Source of the DNA: Loxodes magnus | Taxonomy: Eukaryota > Ciliophora > Karyorelictea > Loxodida > Loxodidae | Length of the DNA stretch: 64,000 nt | Direction of reading: 5' to 3' | Assembly (NCBI GenBank): GCA_946699065.1 | Contig: CAMPDV010000021.1 | Coordinates: 1,426,001 to 1,490,000, forward strand | Shown here: positions 46,150 through 58,986 of the stretch, in pieces | Position numbering within the stretch: the stretch's first letter is position 1 | How the letters are laid out: each line of letters opens with the position of its first letter | The notes under the pieces: generated by a model | Told to the model about the DNA's origin: nothing | Database searches by the model: none | The model's input: the letters and a program-made list of their open reading frames with translations, nothing else | Program-made: the position numbers and the translations under genes

Positions 46150-49100
46150 AACTAAACAATTAAATAATAAAAAGTTTTTTATGCTAAAAGAATAAATAAG
46201 AATTATTTTTCATCAAAATGGAATTGGACATATGTAAGACAGAGGGATAGAGAAATGTTCAAATAATTAAATAAAATAGAAAACTATCAACTAAATAATA
46301 AGATATACCATAAAGCAAATTAGAGAAAAGGATAGGATAGGTGATGGTAAAAACGCTAAATCCTAACAAAAGAAATAAGAAATAAACAAAATAGTATAAT
46401 GGAGTATGTAAGGAAAAACGTAAATAAAGGAATAAAACAAAAAGAAATAGAACAAACTCAAGAAGAAAAAGAATAACATGCAAGATAAAAGTGAGAAGAA
46501 AGAAGTAAATTGAAGCAAACTTCAATGAGAATGTACTATGCTAAGAAACCGATAAACAAAAATGAACAATTATCCAACTTCAACTAATAGGAAAAGGAAA
46601 AAGAAGAAGATTAGAATAGATAAGAAGAAGGAAAAGGTAGATAATAAGATGAAAAAGACAAAAAAGGGGAAAGAACTAATAAAGAAAATAATATGGAAGC
46701 ATAGAATGATAGATAAGAAGAAGAAAAGGTGGAGAAGGAAGATGAATAAAAAGAAGAATAAGGTGAAGAGGAAGTAGAGGGAATGAGTGTAAAAAAAGAT
46801 TAAGAATAAGTCATAAAAATAGGGACAGCAAATGTTAGAGAGTAAGAAGTGCAAAAGAAGCACTAGCCAAATTCATGACTCAAAAAAGTATCCACATAAT
46901 GGCAATATAAGAAATTTAGATTGAAGACTAAAAAGATATGTGTAATATAGCAGGATATAAAAACTTAATAAAAGTGGGATCAAAATTAGGAAAAGGAGTA
47001 GCATTCTATATTAGAAACGATATATGTATGGAGATCAGAGAGATATAGAATGAAGTAAACCAAATGACGCTCTTTGGAGGAGCGAGAGTAATGGCAATAG
47101 AAATAATGAAATAATTAGCAGCAATAAATGTCTACGCTCCTGTTGCAAATAACAACGAACAGTATGAGCCTTTCTATAATTTAGTGAATGAATTTAAATT
47201 TAAACTATAAGCAATAGAAAAAGGACTTAATATAATGATAATAGGAGACTGAAATGCCCACATAGAAAAATGACTGCCAAAGAAAATAAACTCAGCAGGA
47301 AAGAGAATGACACAGTTTATGGAACAGAATAATTTAATATGCCTAGACCCAACTGAAATAGGTAACTTTATTCACTAAAGCAATGAGTATAAAATAGATT
47401 ACTTTTTAATTGAAGAGAGAATGAGAGAAAAGGTGTTAAAAAGTGATTTTTATTACTCATACGTAATAGGTGACCATAGGCCTGGTATTATATAGGTAAA
47501 GATGGGTAAAGAAGTAAGAAAGCCACAAAAGATAGCAAAAATAAACTACCTACTATTAAAGAAAAAAGAGATATAAGAAATATTTGAAAGATTTATACAA
47601 GAAAATCTCTAAGAAGAAGAAATTGATAACCTAAACGGCACATAGACTTATAAATGATGAAAGAAAAAGATATAAGAAGGAGTTTAAATGGTATGTGGAA
47701 AATTCAAAACATAAAACTCTAAGATATATAAATATTCAGAAACAACAAAATAGTATAATAAAATCTTTAGAAAATGCAGCAAACAATTAAAATAAAGGGT
47801 AAAGAACAGAGAACAAATAAATGAAAATCAATAAATTGAGAATCAAAGAGAATACCAAAGAGTAAGATAAGAATATATTTAATCAAGAAAAAAAGATAAA
47901 AGAAACTAACTAAACCTATTTATGGACAATGTAAATAAAGGAAGTCTAACAGATATGTGGAAGAAACTAAAAAGCTTACTTAATAGAAAAAATAATTAAT
48001 GAGTACCCTTATTAAAAGAAGATGTTAATACTTTCAGAAACGAATGATAGCAGTTATATGAAGATACTGATAATACGCTACCAACTAAATTCTTAAACAA
48101 GAGACAAATAGTGGTAAACGAATATGAAATTTGAGAAAACATTAATTAATTTGCAAAATGAAAAGCAGCAGGACCTGATGAAATTTAAGTAGGAACAATT
48201 TTAGCTGGTGGGAAAAATTAATATAAGTAACTTTCAAAATGATAGCTAAGATGATTTAAGAGGGAGTAATACCTTATGAGATGAAACAACAATACATAAT
48301 ACTAATATACAAAAAAGGAAGATAGATGAACCCGATGAACTATCGACCAATCTCTTTATTGAATCATGCTTTAAAAATTGTAGACATATGAATTTTCTAG
48401 CAACTATAAGGATATCTGTATAATGATGAAAGGGAATATTAATATGGCTTTAAAAAAGGAAAATCATGCTCACTATAAATTTTCAACCTAAGAACAGTAT
48501 AGGAATGATAAATACGGAACAAAAAAGATGTTTTCGTAATATTTGCTGATATTAAAAAAGCGTACGACTCGGTGCAAAGAAAAGATATATGATAAATCCT
48601 AAACGATCTAAAAGTACCGGAATAGATAATTAAACTTCTAGCAAACTTCTACTGTGAAGAAGAAATTAAACTGAAAGGCAATTATCAAATAGCAAAATCA
48701 TTCGCGACAAATAAAGGACTAAAACAGGGAAGCATAACGTTGCCAAGACTATTTAACTTAATAATAGCAAGACTTCTCCATAGCTTGGAAGATTAAGAGC
48801 TAGGAATTACGATAGACTTTAAAAACTAAGAGGGATGAACACAAGAAATATATGCAAGATGTTTTTCATACGCAGATGACCTAGCCTTAATAAGTGGATG
48901 AGAATAATTAGAGGAAGTAATCAAAAATTTAACCTCATGGGCAGAAAAATACAAACTGAAAATTGCAGATAAAACAAAATGAATGATATGAAAAGCAACA
49001 GAAAATAGAAACTGAGAAAATATAGGCAATACTATTGAGGTGGGAAACTTAAGAATCGAAAGAGTAACGTCCTTTTAGTACCTAGGGCATATAATAGAAG

Positions 49101-50420
49101 AGACCATCAGCTTTGAAAAACACATGGAGAACAGACTAGAAGCAGCATAAAAGATGTAAGCATGAATACTGGGTAAAATAACAATGAATAAGGGATTAAC
49201 ACCATATAACGCAGGAATAATGATAAAAACTTCATAACCTCAATTTTCAGCTATGGGACAGAAGTTATCCCATATCGTGAATAATTTGTAGGAAAATAAG
49301 TGATGAAACAATTAGAAATAATATAGAGAAGATCTTTACGAGCAATCATAGATGCCCCTTTCTAAGTGTAAAATGAGATGCTAGAATACGAGTTACAGTT
49401 TATGAAATTTAAACATTACCTATGGCAGAAAATGCTGAGATTAAGAGGCAGACTAATAGGTAACTAAGGAAAAACAGTATATGGATTAATGTTCGACCTA
49501 AGTAAAGAAGGGAACTTTATTTTTGAACAATACTGCACGACAATAAAATTAGAATTAAAAATTGAAGACAAAAATATTTTTATAGATGATGGTAATAATA
49601 ATCAAAAAGGGAAGAAAAACATTAATCGTGCAATTTGAGAGCATAGAGTATACATAGAAGATAGAGAAAGAATGGAGTAAATGATAACAACTCTACAGTA
49701 TAGAAAAACATGATTTGATGAATATGTAGTAGGACCACCCAACTACCTGAGATACAATAAAAATAGAAAAGAAGAAATATGCTACATATTTAGAATAAGA
49801 ACGAGATGTAATGGGAGCCAGGATTGTTTAAAAGAAAGACACCTAGTTGCGACAAGCAAATGCCCTTTCTGTAATGATGCAAGAGAAAACGAAAGGCATA
49901 TCATAGAAAAATGCTCAGAATACAAAGAAAGTAGATAAATATGTATTAGAAAGTTAGAAAAATAGGAGTAGAAAGACAAGGAATGGAACTATTTTATATA
50001 ATATGAGGTACGGCAAAATTCGAAAAATTCATTAGAACCTAAGAAGAGTAAAAAAGAGCTAAAACTGACTTGATAATAAAGGATTATATCAAAAACATAT
50101 TAGAAAAAAGAAAAAAAGGATACTTAGAAAAGAAAATTGAATGAAAAAAAGAAATAGGAAAATATTATAGAGCAGGAAAAAGATAGTTTTTATGAGTTTA
50201 TAAAAGCTTGATTAAGAAGAAAAGAATTAGAAAAGAAAATTAGCAAAGTATGTAAAAAAAATAATGGACACTTGTAACAAAGAATCAATAAAACGTAGAT
50301 AGATAGAAGACAGAAGAACAAGAGATATTGAAGAAGAAAATGATGAAGATATGGAACTAATAAGAGAAGAATTTTTATTACCTGAAGGCTTACTTGAAGA
50401 AATAGACATGTATTGAAACA
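46150..50420 (+). pseudogene. LINE ORF2: AP-endonuclease / reverse transcriptase
   Basis: Endonuclease: AIQEIQIED (catalytic Glu region), NVYAPV, GD-W-NAH with Trp as TGA (47,250-47,252), YKIDYFL and GDHRP. Reverse transcriptase: K-W-KAAGPDEI (TGA at 48,159-48,161), MNYRPISLLNHA, FADIKKAYDSV, GLKQGSI and SYADDLAL. C-terminus: KCPFCND...ERHIIEKCSEY, a C-x2-C-x8-H-x4-C motif, then a charged tail ending LLPEGLLEEIDMY. Frame changes are visible near 46,845 (also present in copy 1) and near 48,215 (a 1-base deletion in a run of A, not in the palindrome copies). Read with TAA/TAG = Gln and TGA = Trp, the rest stays open for long stretches. Confidence 0.85.
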
Positions 50421-50429
50421 TTTATTAAA

Positions 50430-50460
50430 GAGCTGCGCACCAACGAGATGCTACGCGCTC
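50430..50460 (+). other. LINE 3' stem-loop
   Basis: GAGC pairs with GCTC at 50,457-50,460, and inside it GCG (50,435-50,437) with CGC (50,454-50,456), around a loop with CACCAACGAGATGCTA. It sits directly before the tail and recurs at 8,051-8,117 with both stems kept. A 3' RNA hairpin is what some LINE reverse transcriptases recognise. Confidence 0.65.
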
Positions 50461-50463
50461 TAT

Positions 50464-50489
50464 AATCAAATTTATTTATTTATTTATTT
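50464..50489 (+). repeat. LINE (TTTA)n 3' tail
   Basis: ATCAAATTTATTTATTTATT-type tail instead of poly(A). The same tail closes the other LINE copies. Confidence 0.85.
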
Positions 50490-53400
50490 GACAGTTAGAA
50501 GCAAAAGAGAAAAAGTTAATATCCATTCTCTTTTATAGTTTAATTATATAATTTGGATAACTATAAATAGCTTTATGATTAGTAAGGTTATAATTTAAGT
50601 CTTTATATTTTAAATTCCTTTTCTTTATTATTAATAGAGTCTAAGAAGATTAGATAATATCAAGTTATTGTTGTTTTATGATCATTTCTAAAATATTGCT
50701 GAGTGTTTAAATTAAAATAAAATGTTTTAAATATTAATTAAAATAGCTTTAGTCAAGATAAGCCTCTTCATATATAATGCTAATAAACCATTGTAAGTTT
50801 CTCTGAGTTATAATGAAAAATGCTTTATCATCTTAATATTTATTTAAATCTATTTTATTAAATATATTTACTCAAAAAATGTCAATAAAATAAAGATGGA
50901 ATATTCTAGAAATTTCCTAACTTTTCTTTTATCTTAGTTAGATTTAATTTTTATTATTTCCTTAAAATATATTCCTTTTTATCTTTTTATCTTTTTATGC
51001 TTTTATAGTTTTCTTAAAATAATTATTAAATATGATTCTTAGTACTAAAATTGTAAAAGCTAAACTTAATTTCTACTATTAACTTATAGCAATAGTTAGA
51101 TTTTTAGTTTTTCTCTTTATACTTTTAATAAGATACTTTAATTTATTATTTCATATAGCATGCTTATATGAGAAAATCTAGCTTTATGCTTTTAGCTATA
51201 AAAATAGTGTTTACTATTACACATTTTGCTTTTTTAAACAGCTCAAATATCTTAATTGATTACCATATTATATACTTAATCATATCTTACAAGTAGCAAT
51301 ATAATAGATATCTATTCTCTCCTTTTTAATATAATAAATTCTCTTTTTATTTGCAAACATTTTATAATTATTTACTTGCTTACATTCCTCCTTTCTAAAC
51401 TTTATTATGAAAATGCTATATTTTTCATATTAGAAGCTTTTTATTCTACGTTTTATACTGAATAATTATAAATATTTGGCTTAAATGAATAGCAGTATAA
51501 AGAATTGGATATTGCTAATAAGCTACTAAACTAAGTTTTATTTTCTTAATATGATTTCAAGTATTTAATAAATTATAGCCAATTATTATTTCTACTTATA
51601 TCTTATGGACTAACAGACTCTATTTCTTTATATTGATTCAGTTAATATATATTGTGATATTAGTTAAACACTAATGATTTAGATATGATTTAAATTAAAT
51701 ATTGCTTATTAATAACTCTACCTTTTATATAATTAAATTTAGATAGTAATAATTAAAGGTTTGATAGAATGGTTCTTAATACTAGGTGCTCTATAATGTA
51801 GGTATTAGATTGATTATAAAGTAAATATATGCACTATTTAGTAGTATTAGTTCCTAAATCAATTAATCATTATTTAATATCTCTATACCATATACTTTTA
51901 GGGCTTTCATCTTCTACTCTATAAATAGGATTAAGTTATATTTAATTTTATTTAATAGTTTTTGAAGATAAAAATTAAAAATTAGAGATTAAATATGAAA
52001 TAATAGAAAGTACTTGAATAGACTTAAGAAAAGGATAATGTTATAATAGTAAATCACTATAAATTATCAAAGCTTATAAATAACTTAGAGAGTTATTTTC
52101 CATTTAAATAACTTAAGGCAAACTAAGCTTATAAAGCTTAATTAAAATCTTCCTAATGCATATGAACACAATTTTTACTATTTAACTTCTAAGTATTTAA
52201 TTAATCTGAACCTAGTCTTCAAATTCATTAAATATAATAAATATAATAAAATACAATTTTAGAGTTTACTAAGTGTACTCCAACTCATTTTAAATAATGT
52301 ATGAATTTGAAGTTGCAAAGCAAAATTCCATCAAATTATCAGAGAGTAAGAGATTACATGCAAATTGATTAATTATTAGATAGTTAGATTTAAGATAATT
52401 AGATTCCTTATAAATAATTTTCATTATTAATAATCATAATAGCTAAAGCTTATCTTATTGATTCTAATTATTAGGAGATAAGCTTAAGATAGTAAAATAT
52501 AAAGGAATTATTTATTTAAGTTAAAATTTTAATTTAGAAATTCTATTATATTCCTAAATTTTGAACAGACTTAGAAAAATCTTAGTATGTTTTACTTGTT
52601 TCTTTGGATATATAAACTCCAAGATTTTATTTAAAATGAGAAATAATAAAAAATATTTATTAGGAAATGTAGTTTTTATTTAAGGTAGCAAAGTAGCTTA
52701 TAAATAATTTAATAATAGCTAAAGCAAAAGGAGTATATAAGTAATTAAATTATAACTACCTAAAATAAGTTCTTTAAATCTAAATAACTTTTACTCATTT
52801 AATTTAGAACTAAATCTCTTATTTAATAATTTTAAGTATTTAGCTATGAAATATTTAGCTTTTTTCTTTATATCATAAAATTAGATATAATTCATATATA
52901 TTTTAAATACTTTACTCTTAAATGATAAAGCAACACTAAAGAACTTATAAAAATTATAATTAACTAAAATAGCTTGTGTAGTTAGCTATTTAAGCTAGAT
53001 TTTAAATAAATTACTAAAATAGTAAAAAATAAATAATTTCACACTATTTTTATAATTAAAGTAGAACATATCAGTATAATAATAATCATTAGCTATTTAA
53101 TTAAATAGGCATACAGAAAATGATTTATCATATTAATTTCTATTTTAAGCTTATTGCTTATATAAGGGTAATAAATTTTTTAGAAACATTTTTAAAATGC
53201 TAAAGACAATAGATATGAAATGAAGGGATTACTATTATGATTATTTATTAATAGTTGCTTTATTATTTTTATTAATTATCTATATATTTAGCATTTATAA
53301 TATAATTAACTATCATACCTTTATTTAATTTTAAACCTTATGATATATCAAAATACAGCTAAGTTAGATTAAATTTAAAAATTCCTATTTCATATTTTAA

Positions 53401-55309
53401 CATTAATACATGCTTTGTAGAAAAAAGCAAAGAAAGAAGTAGTTAATAATTATAAAAAGGCATTTACTAAATGTAGATAAATTAAAAGCTTAATTTAACT
53501 ATTACTATTTCTGATTTCTAAATAACTTAAATAGCTTTATAATATAAATAATAATAATATTATAAGAGATAAGCTTACCTTATTAATAAAATGCTCTATT
53601 ACTCTATAGAAGTTAATTAGATATAATTAAATAGTTTATCATTTAAAATCTTAATACAATTAATTAGTAAATATTAAGAAATATCTTTATCAGTTCTATC
53701 TAATACTTTACTAACCTTATTATTAAAGCTTATAAATTAATTAATTATGAAATAGTTAAAAATATAATAAATCAGAGATTTAATTAAGAATTTATACTTT
53801 TATTTACTATTTCTCTAATTTATTTAAATTTTTTATAGCAAGCTCTATTTTTTATCATATTTGGCCCAATCTTATTAATTAAGTTAAGAAAATATTTATT
53901 TGAAAAAGAAAGGGTGAAAAATTAAAGTAGTGCTGCTATAGTTATAAAAAGCATCTTTATGAAAAATAAAGATTTTCTTTTGTCAATCTAAGTAAAACTA
54001 ATAATAAATTTAATTTATTAATTAATTCCAACTTTAATATTAAATGCTTTATTCATGAATAGTTTTGGTTTCACATATAACTTTAGAATTTTCTAATAAA
54101 ATGTATCTTTTATAAATATATCTTATATGATTATTAATTTTAAATTAATAATACAATATATATAAGTGGTTATTCGCATAATAAGATAAAAACTAAAAAT
54201 GTATCTGTATTTTATAGAAATATCTTAGATTTACCTTGACTTAAAGAGATTTATTTTGCATTATTGATATAAGCAACATATTAAGATATTTTATTTAAAA
54301 TTATTAAATTTTGCTTTATTTTTATAGTTTGGATTGATTTAATTTTTCCTAATTGTATAACAATAATTTTACTCTCCAACACAGATCTATATTCATAATT
54401 GAAATTAGTAAGTAAAATAAGTTTATTTGGTATGAAAGATTTTATTTAAAAGAGTGTTTTTGATTTAATTTATAATTTAAATTTAGGATATTTATAGTAC
54501 TATTCTTTATTATTTGTTTTAAAATTAATTAAGCTTAAGTTTAAGAAATGTTCTTATATTAAATAAAATAATCTCAGTATTTAAAATTTTCTATTAATTT
54601 TGATTCTTTTATTGCTAACTTTAGTCATCTTTTGGAATAAGTTGATATTATTAGGCTAAAGAACTTAATAACTATTTGAAGTTATTTTATAAATATGATT
54701 TTAGATTTAAAATATTACTTTAAAGCATTAGAAACTGAAAAGAAGAAAATGATTTAGTTAGTTATAAGTAAAGCTTAATAATAAGAACATAATGAGGTCC
54801 TAGTAAACAATAAAGTTAATACTTGAATTGGTATAAATTCTATTATTTTAATATTATAAACGCAAGCAGTATATTTAAATACTTTCTTATTAATTTAAGA
54901 TTTATTTAGTTTCTCTTTCCCTAACTAAGAGATACATAGCCTCTACAAATAACTAAATAGCATAGCTATTAGTTTATGTGCCAACATTTTAGTTAAGAAT
55001 CTAAAAATGAACAAAATGAGAATATTAATAGATTTAGTAATTTATTTAAAAAAGTTATATTATTAAGGAATAAAATAATTAGCAATTCATAAGAAATAGA
55101 AGTTAAAGCATAGCTTTAATATCTTTAATAATTAAAGTTCATTAGTTTATTATTTTTACCATCAACATTATAAAGCTTTAGTAACCTAAAAACTTATGAG
55201 TATTATATCATATTAAATAGCATCTACTTTATTAAATTAAAGCTTAAGTTTAAGTAAATTTATAAATTTATCCAATTAAAAGATTTTCTTTATTCAAAAT
55301 TTTATAAAA
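50490..55309. other. Large gene-poor AT-rich region
   Basis: About 4.8 kb without a supported gene or RNA. The only feature noted is the 32-bp motif at 51,629-51,660 shared with the breakpoint at 24,603. Confidence 0.4.
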
Positions 55310-56062
55310 ATGGATCTCATCAAAGAAGAAAAGACTGAGGTTAAATTGAAATAGTATAAAATAAATGTGATTCCTTCGACTGACTATAAATTCATTCAAC
55401 CACTTTAAGAGCCTTTAGACGAATACATTAATTACTCCTTTCATTGCAAATCTGCTAGTCAATCTCTTCAAAATGCAAGTGACTTAACTTTAGATTAATA
55501 AAATATAGCTAAAAGTTTCGAATTTTTGTATCTGGAATAGAAATAAAGTTAAATATTCTAAAAGTACTCAGCTGGATCCTTTAATTTATCCTAAGACTAA
55601 AGTCAAATATAAAGCAAGTAATAATAAAAATAAAGATTGATTAAGAGGAAGTTCCACAATACAAATAACTAAGACAAAAGTAAAACATTCTAGCTAAAAA
55701 TTTAAGGAATAGTAGATTAAGGAAAAGATGGAATAGGTAAATACAATGCAAATATTGAAGATAAGAAAAACTTTTTGCATCCTAATTCATATTAAAATAT
55801 GAAGATTTAAAACTACCATCAGTTTAATTAAGTTAAATAGATCGAAAAGCCAAAAAAATAAAGAAATAATTTAGAAGATAAAATAGAAAATTTGAACAAA
55901 ATTTAAAGAGAAAAGTAAACTAAAATAATAAAAGATTAGAGTGAAAGAGAAAAGGAAATTTATAAAATGATAGTAATCAGAAGATTAATAGTAAAGGCAA
56001 TTTTAGCAGTTATTTTACTGTTAATTAGTATCTTCTTGGATAGATATCTTAAGCTTATTTGA
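55310..56062 (+). CDS. Gln-rich protein with C-terminal transmembrane helix
   Basis: 251 codons from ATG to TGA, uninterrupted apart from TAA/TAG Gln codons. It starts MDLIKEEKTEVKLKQYK. The middle is polar and Gln/Asn/Ser-rich (QSKQQQKQRLIKRKFHN). A helical stretch (EDKIENLNKIQREKQTK) precedes one hydrophobic helix near the C-terminus (LIVKAILAVILLLISIFLD), with Arg-Arg before it and Arg-Tyr-Leu-Lys after. A single C-terminal helix behind a coiled segment is the layout of tail-anchored proteins such as SNAREs, but I see no diagnostic SNARE motif. There is no signal peptide and there are no Trp codons. Flanks are gene-poor on both sides. Function unknown. Confidence 0.75.
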
Positions 56063-58629
56063 GACTGAATCTTAAGATGAGTAGCAAAATACTTAATATT
56101 TAAGTAAATGTTTTTATTTTATAATGTATGTATCTGCTTGCTTTTATTTATTTTATATGTGTAAGATTATTTTAAATTGGTATACTCTGTCCATTTATGA
56201 TTTATAATTGAAATATCTCCAATATTTACATTTAATAGCACTCTATTTAGCCTAAAGGTTATAATTGAATATGTTATCTTGGTATTAGATTTGATATCTT
56301 TCAGCTTTATGAAGTTGTTCTTAGACTTGATATATTAAGCTACTTCATAAGATAATAGTTTGAATTCCTTAAAATAATAAAGAATTAAGGATTTTACATA
56401 TAATGTTCTTATTGTAATGATTTATCTAATGTAATTTTAAAATATAGGACTATATAATTATGGTACTTCTAATATATTGTAGTTCTTAGAGTTCTATAAG
56501 CTTAATTATTAATGTAAGGAAAGGTAGTTTAATATTTTACTATTTGTATTAATTTAGAAATTGTATAGCCATATCAACTACTTATGCTAGTTTGCTATTG
56601 GATGGTTATTTTTAGTTGAATACATTTGGAATATTTATTAATGAAATGCATAATAATTGATAATAAAAATGGTATAAGTTTACTATATATAGAAGTATTA
56701 GATTTGAGTTATATTAAACTAAGCTATTTGATTAAAGGATTATATTCTAAATAATATCTCTTTTAGAACTTTATATTTAAACTTATTTCCATAAATACTA
56801 TAAAATACTAAAACATAAAGGAAAAGAAACTTCTATAAACTACAATTAATTAAAAACTTAATTGTAAATTACTATTTTATGAGAGATTAAATAGAATAAC
56901 AGGATAATCAAGCACCATTAAAAGGAAGATTTAGCAATAGCTAGAATCATACTTAGCTAAATATTAAGAGATAAATTCAATTATCAAATATTAAATGTAA
57001 AAAGAAATCACTACCAATACTTTTAAATTAATAAGTTGCATAAGGTATGTCAAATCCTTGTAGCTTATATTGCTAAATCAGATAAAGTCAAACTTACTAT
57101 TTTTTAATTATATAACCATAAAAATTAAGAATCAAACTAATGAGAGAAATTGCTTAGTGCAATGCTAAATGCAAGCAGGATAGAAGATATTTAATTAATC
57201 CAAGCAGATAAATTTGAGTGTTTTAAGTAAAAATAGGATAGAAACTAGATATGAAGCAAACTTATTAGAATCACGCAAAAACATAAAGTTTTTATTTGAT
57301 TGAATGTATTTAGTTATTATATAATAAGATGCAGATGCTAGTAAAAGAGTGAGAATTTAAAATTTTATCAAAAAGGATAAAATTAAATAAATATTCAGTG
57401 AGGAAAAAACTTATTCCTTTATTCTAAAAACTAGATCACTAAATTATTTTTTAATTGTTTAAACAAATTTTAAAACTTAGGAAATAATATACTCTTAAAG
57501 TTTCAAAGAAATTAAAATAATTAAATTCTAGTTTTAATTATAAAATTAAGAATCATTTTAATACTTTAAAGCATACAATCAAATGATTAAATGTTTAGAA
57601 AAATTTAATTCTATAATATATAAGAAGAACATAACTTGCTTAGAACAATGAGTATAAATAAGCATTGTTAGTATGAGATTAACAATTTAAATATAAAGAT
57701 TGGTTATCCTTTATAATGATTGAATAAAGGTTTGCAAAATGATTTGGTAAGCTTATAAGTAATATTTTAATATTAAATTGTAATTATTGCTATCTAAATA
57801 TTTAATTATTCTTTTATAAAATCTACAACTTATTGTAAGAAAAAAATAATTCTTATTTTTCTAAATTTGAGCAGTTGTATGTGTAATTTATTAAATTAGC
57901 TTTCACTTGATAGAAAAAACTAATTGAACAATTTAAAAATATTAAATTAAGTTTTGCTTATCTAAATTTAAGTCAAAAATTGAATTAAAATTAAATAAAT
58001 AATAGCCGAAAATATTAGATGTATACTCTTTATGCTATTTATTTAGTTAAAAGCAGGCTATTTGTTTATTAACAAATATAAAAGACTTTATAGACGAATA
58101 TATATGTCTTTTACACTATTATAATTTATGATTACTTGAATATTTAAAACTATTAAAGCAGCTGAATTAATAAAGCTTTATTGCTTTAGTTATTTAGTAA
58201 AAATGACTTTAGTTAATATTTAGCTTATACATTTAATTTTAAATACTTATAAATTATTTAGGTAAAAGCTAATTATCTCTTTCAAATCTAATGCTTTTAA
58301 AGTTTTAATCCTTTAATAGAGTCTAAATATGCTCTTTATTATAAAAGCCATTTAAGTGAATAATAAAGCTTCTTAAAGAGTTAGTTAAACTATTTATATC
58401 TATAAATTTTAACTTTAGTAGCTTATATTTGTTATGCTTTATCATCTATAATACAATAATGACTTATCTTAATATTAATGTCTTATATTTCTTAATTTAA
58501 GTGAAAAGATAAATAGTAAGTTATAAGAATTAAATTAAAAGACTGGAATAAATAAAAACTATAAACAGTAACTTAGATTCTATTTTATGCTATTTCACTA
58601 TTTAATTACATGCTAATAGTAATACTAAG
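56063..58629. other. Gene-poor AT-rich region
   Basis: No supported gene before the tRNA at 58,630. Confidence 0.4.
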
Positions 58630-58702
58630 GCAGACATGGTCTAGTGGCTATGACGACTGCTTCACACGCAGTAGGTCGCGGGTTCGATCCCCGCTGTCTG
58701 TA
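58630..58702 (+). tRNA. tRNA-Val(CAC)
   Basis: Same backbone as the tRNA-Val(UAC) genes, with a single change in the anticodon loop (TTCACAC instead of TTTACAC) giving anticodon CAC. It reads GUG. Acceptor GCAGACA/TGTCTGT and T-arm GCGGG/CCCGC are intact. A TATATTTTT terminator follows. Its flanks differ from those of the UAC genes. Confidence 0.95.
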
Positions 58703-58986
58703 TATTTTTGGTTATTTGGTATATAAAATTAGATTACCATTATATCTTAAATAATGAAGTACTTTAAGACTTAAGTTAATAAATAGTTATCATTTGAATT
58801 TATTCTTAGTTGATTGATTATTAAAGCAAGCTGAGATTTATATTTAAATGAATGTTTCTTTCAAGCATCTAAATTAGGATATATAAAAAGTGTCTAACCT
58901 TAATTATTAAAATAATAGCTTATAATAGTTAGATATTAACTTATCATAGCTTACTAGCTCTTTTAAATTATTTTCATATTATAATA

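Larger units (their letters stand above)
44983..50489 (+). mobile_element. LINE (APE-type non-LTR retrotransposon), copy 3, ~5.5 kb
   Basis: The most complete copy, with a 5' leader (44,983 to about 45,300), ORF1, ORF2, a 3' hairpin and a TTTA tail. Two ORFs, an apurinic-type endonuclease, a YADD reverse transcriptase and a C-terminal CCHC motif place it among the APE-bearing non-LTR elements; the clade is not determinable by eye. No target-site duplication was recognised. Several frame changes make it unlikely to be active. Both TGG and TGA occur where Trp is expected. Confidence 0.92.

Noticed and set aside
44940-50520. Target-site duplication around the 45-kb LINE
   Set aside because: Bases before 44,983 and after 50,489 show no convincing match.
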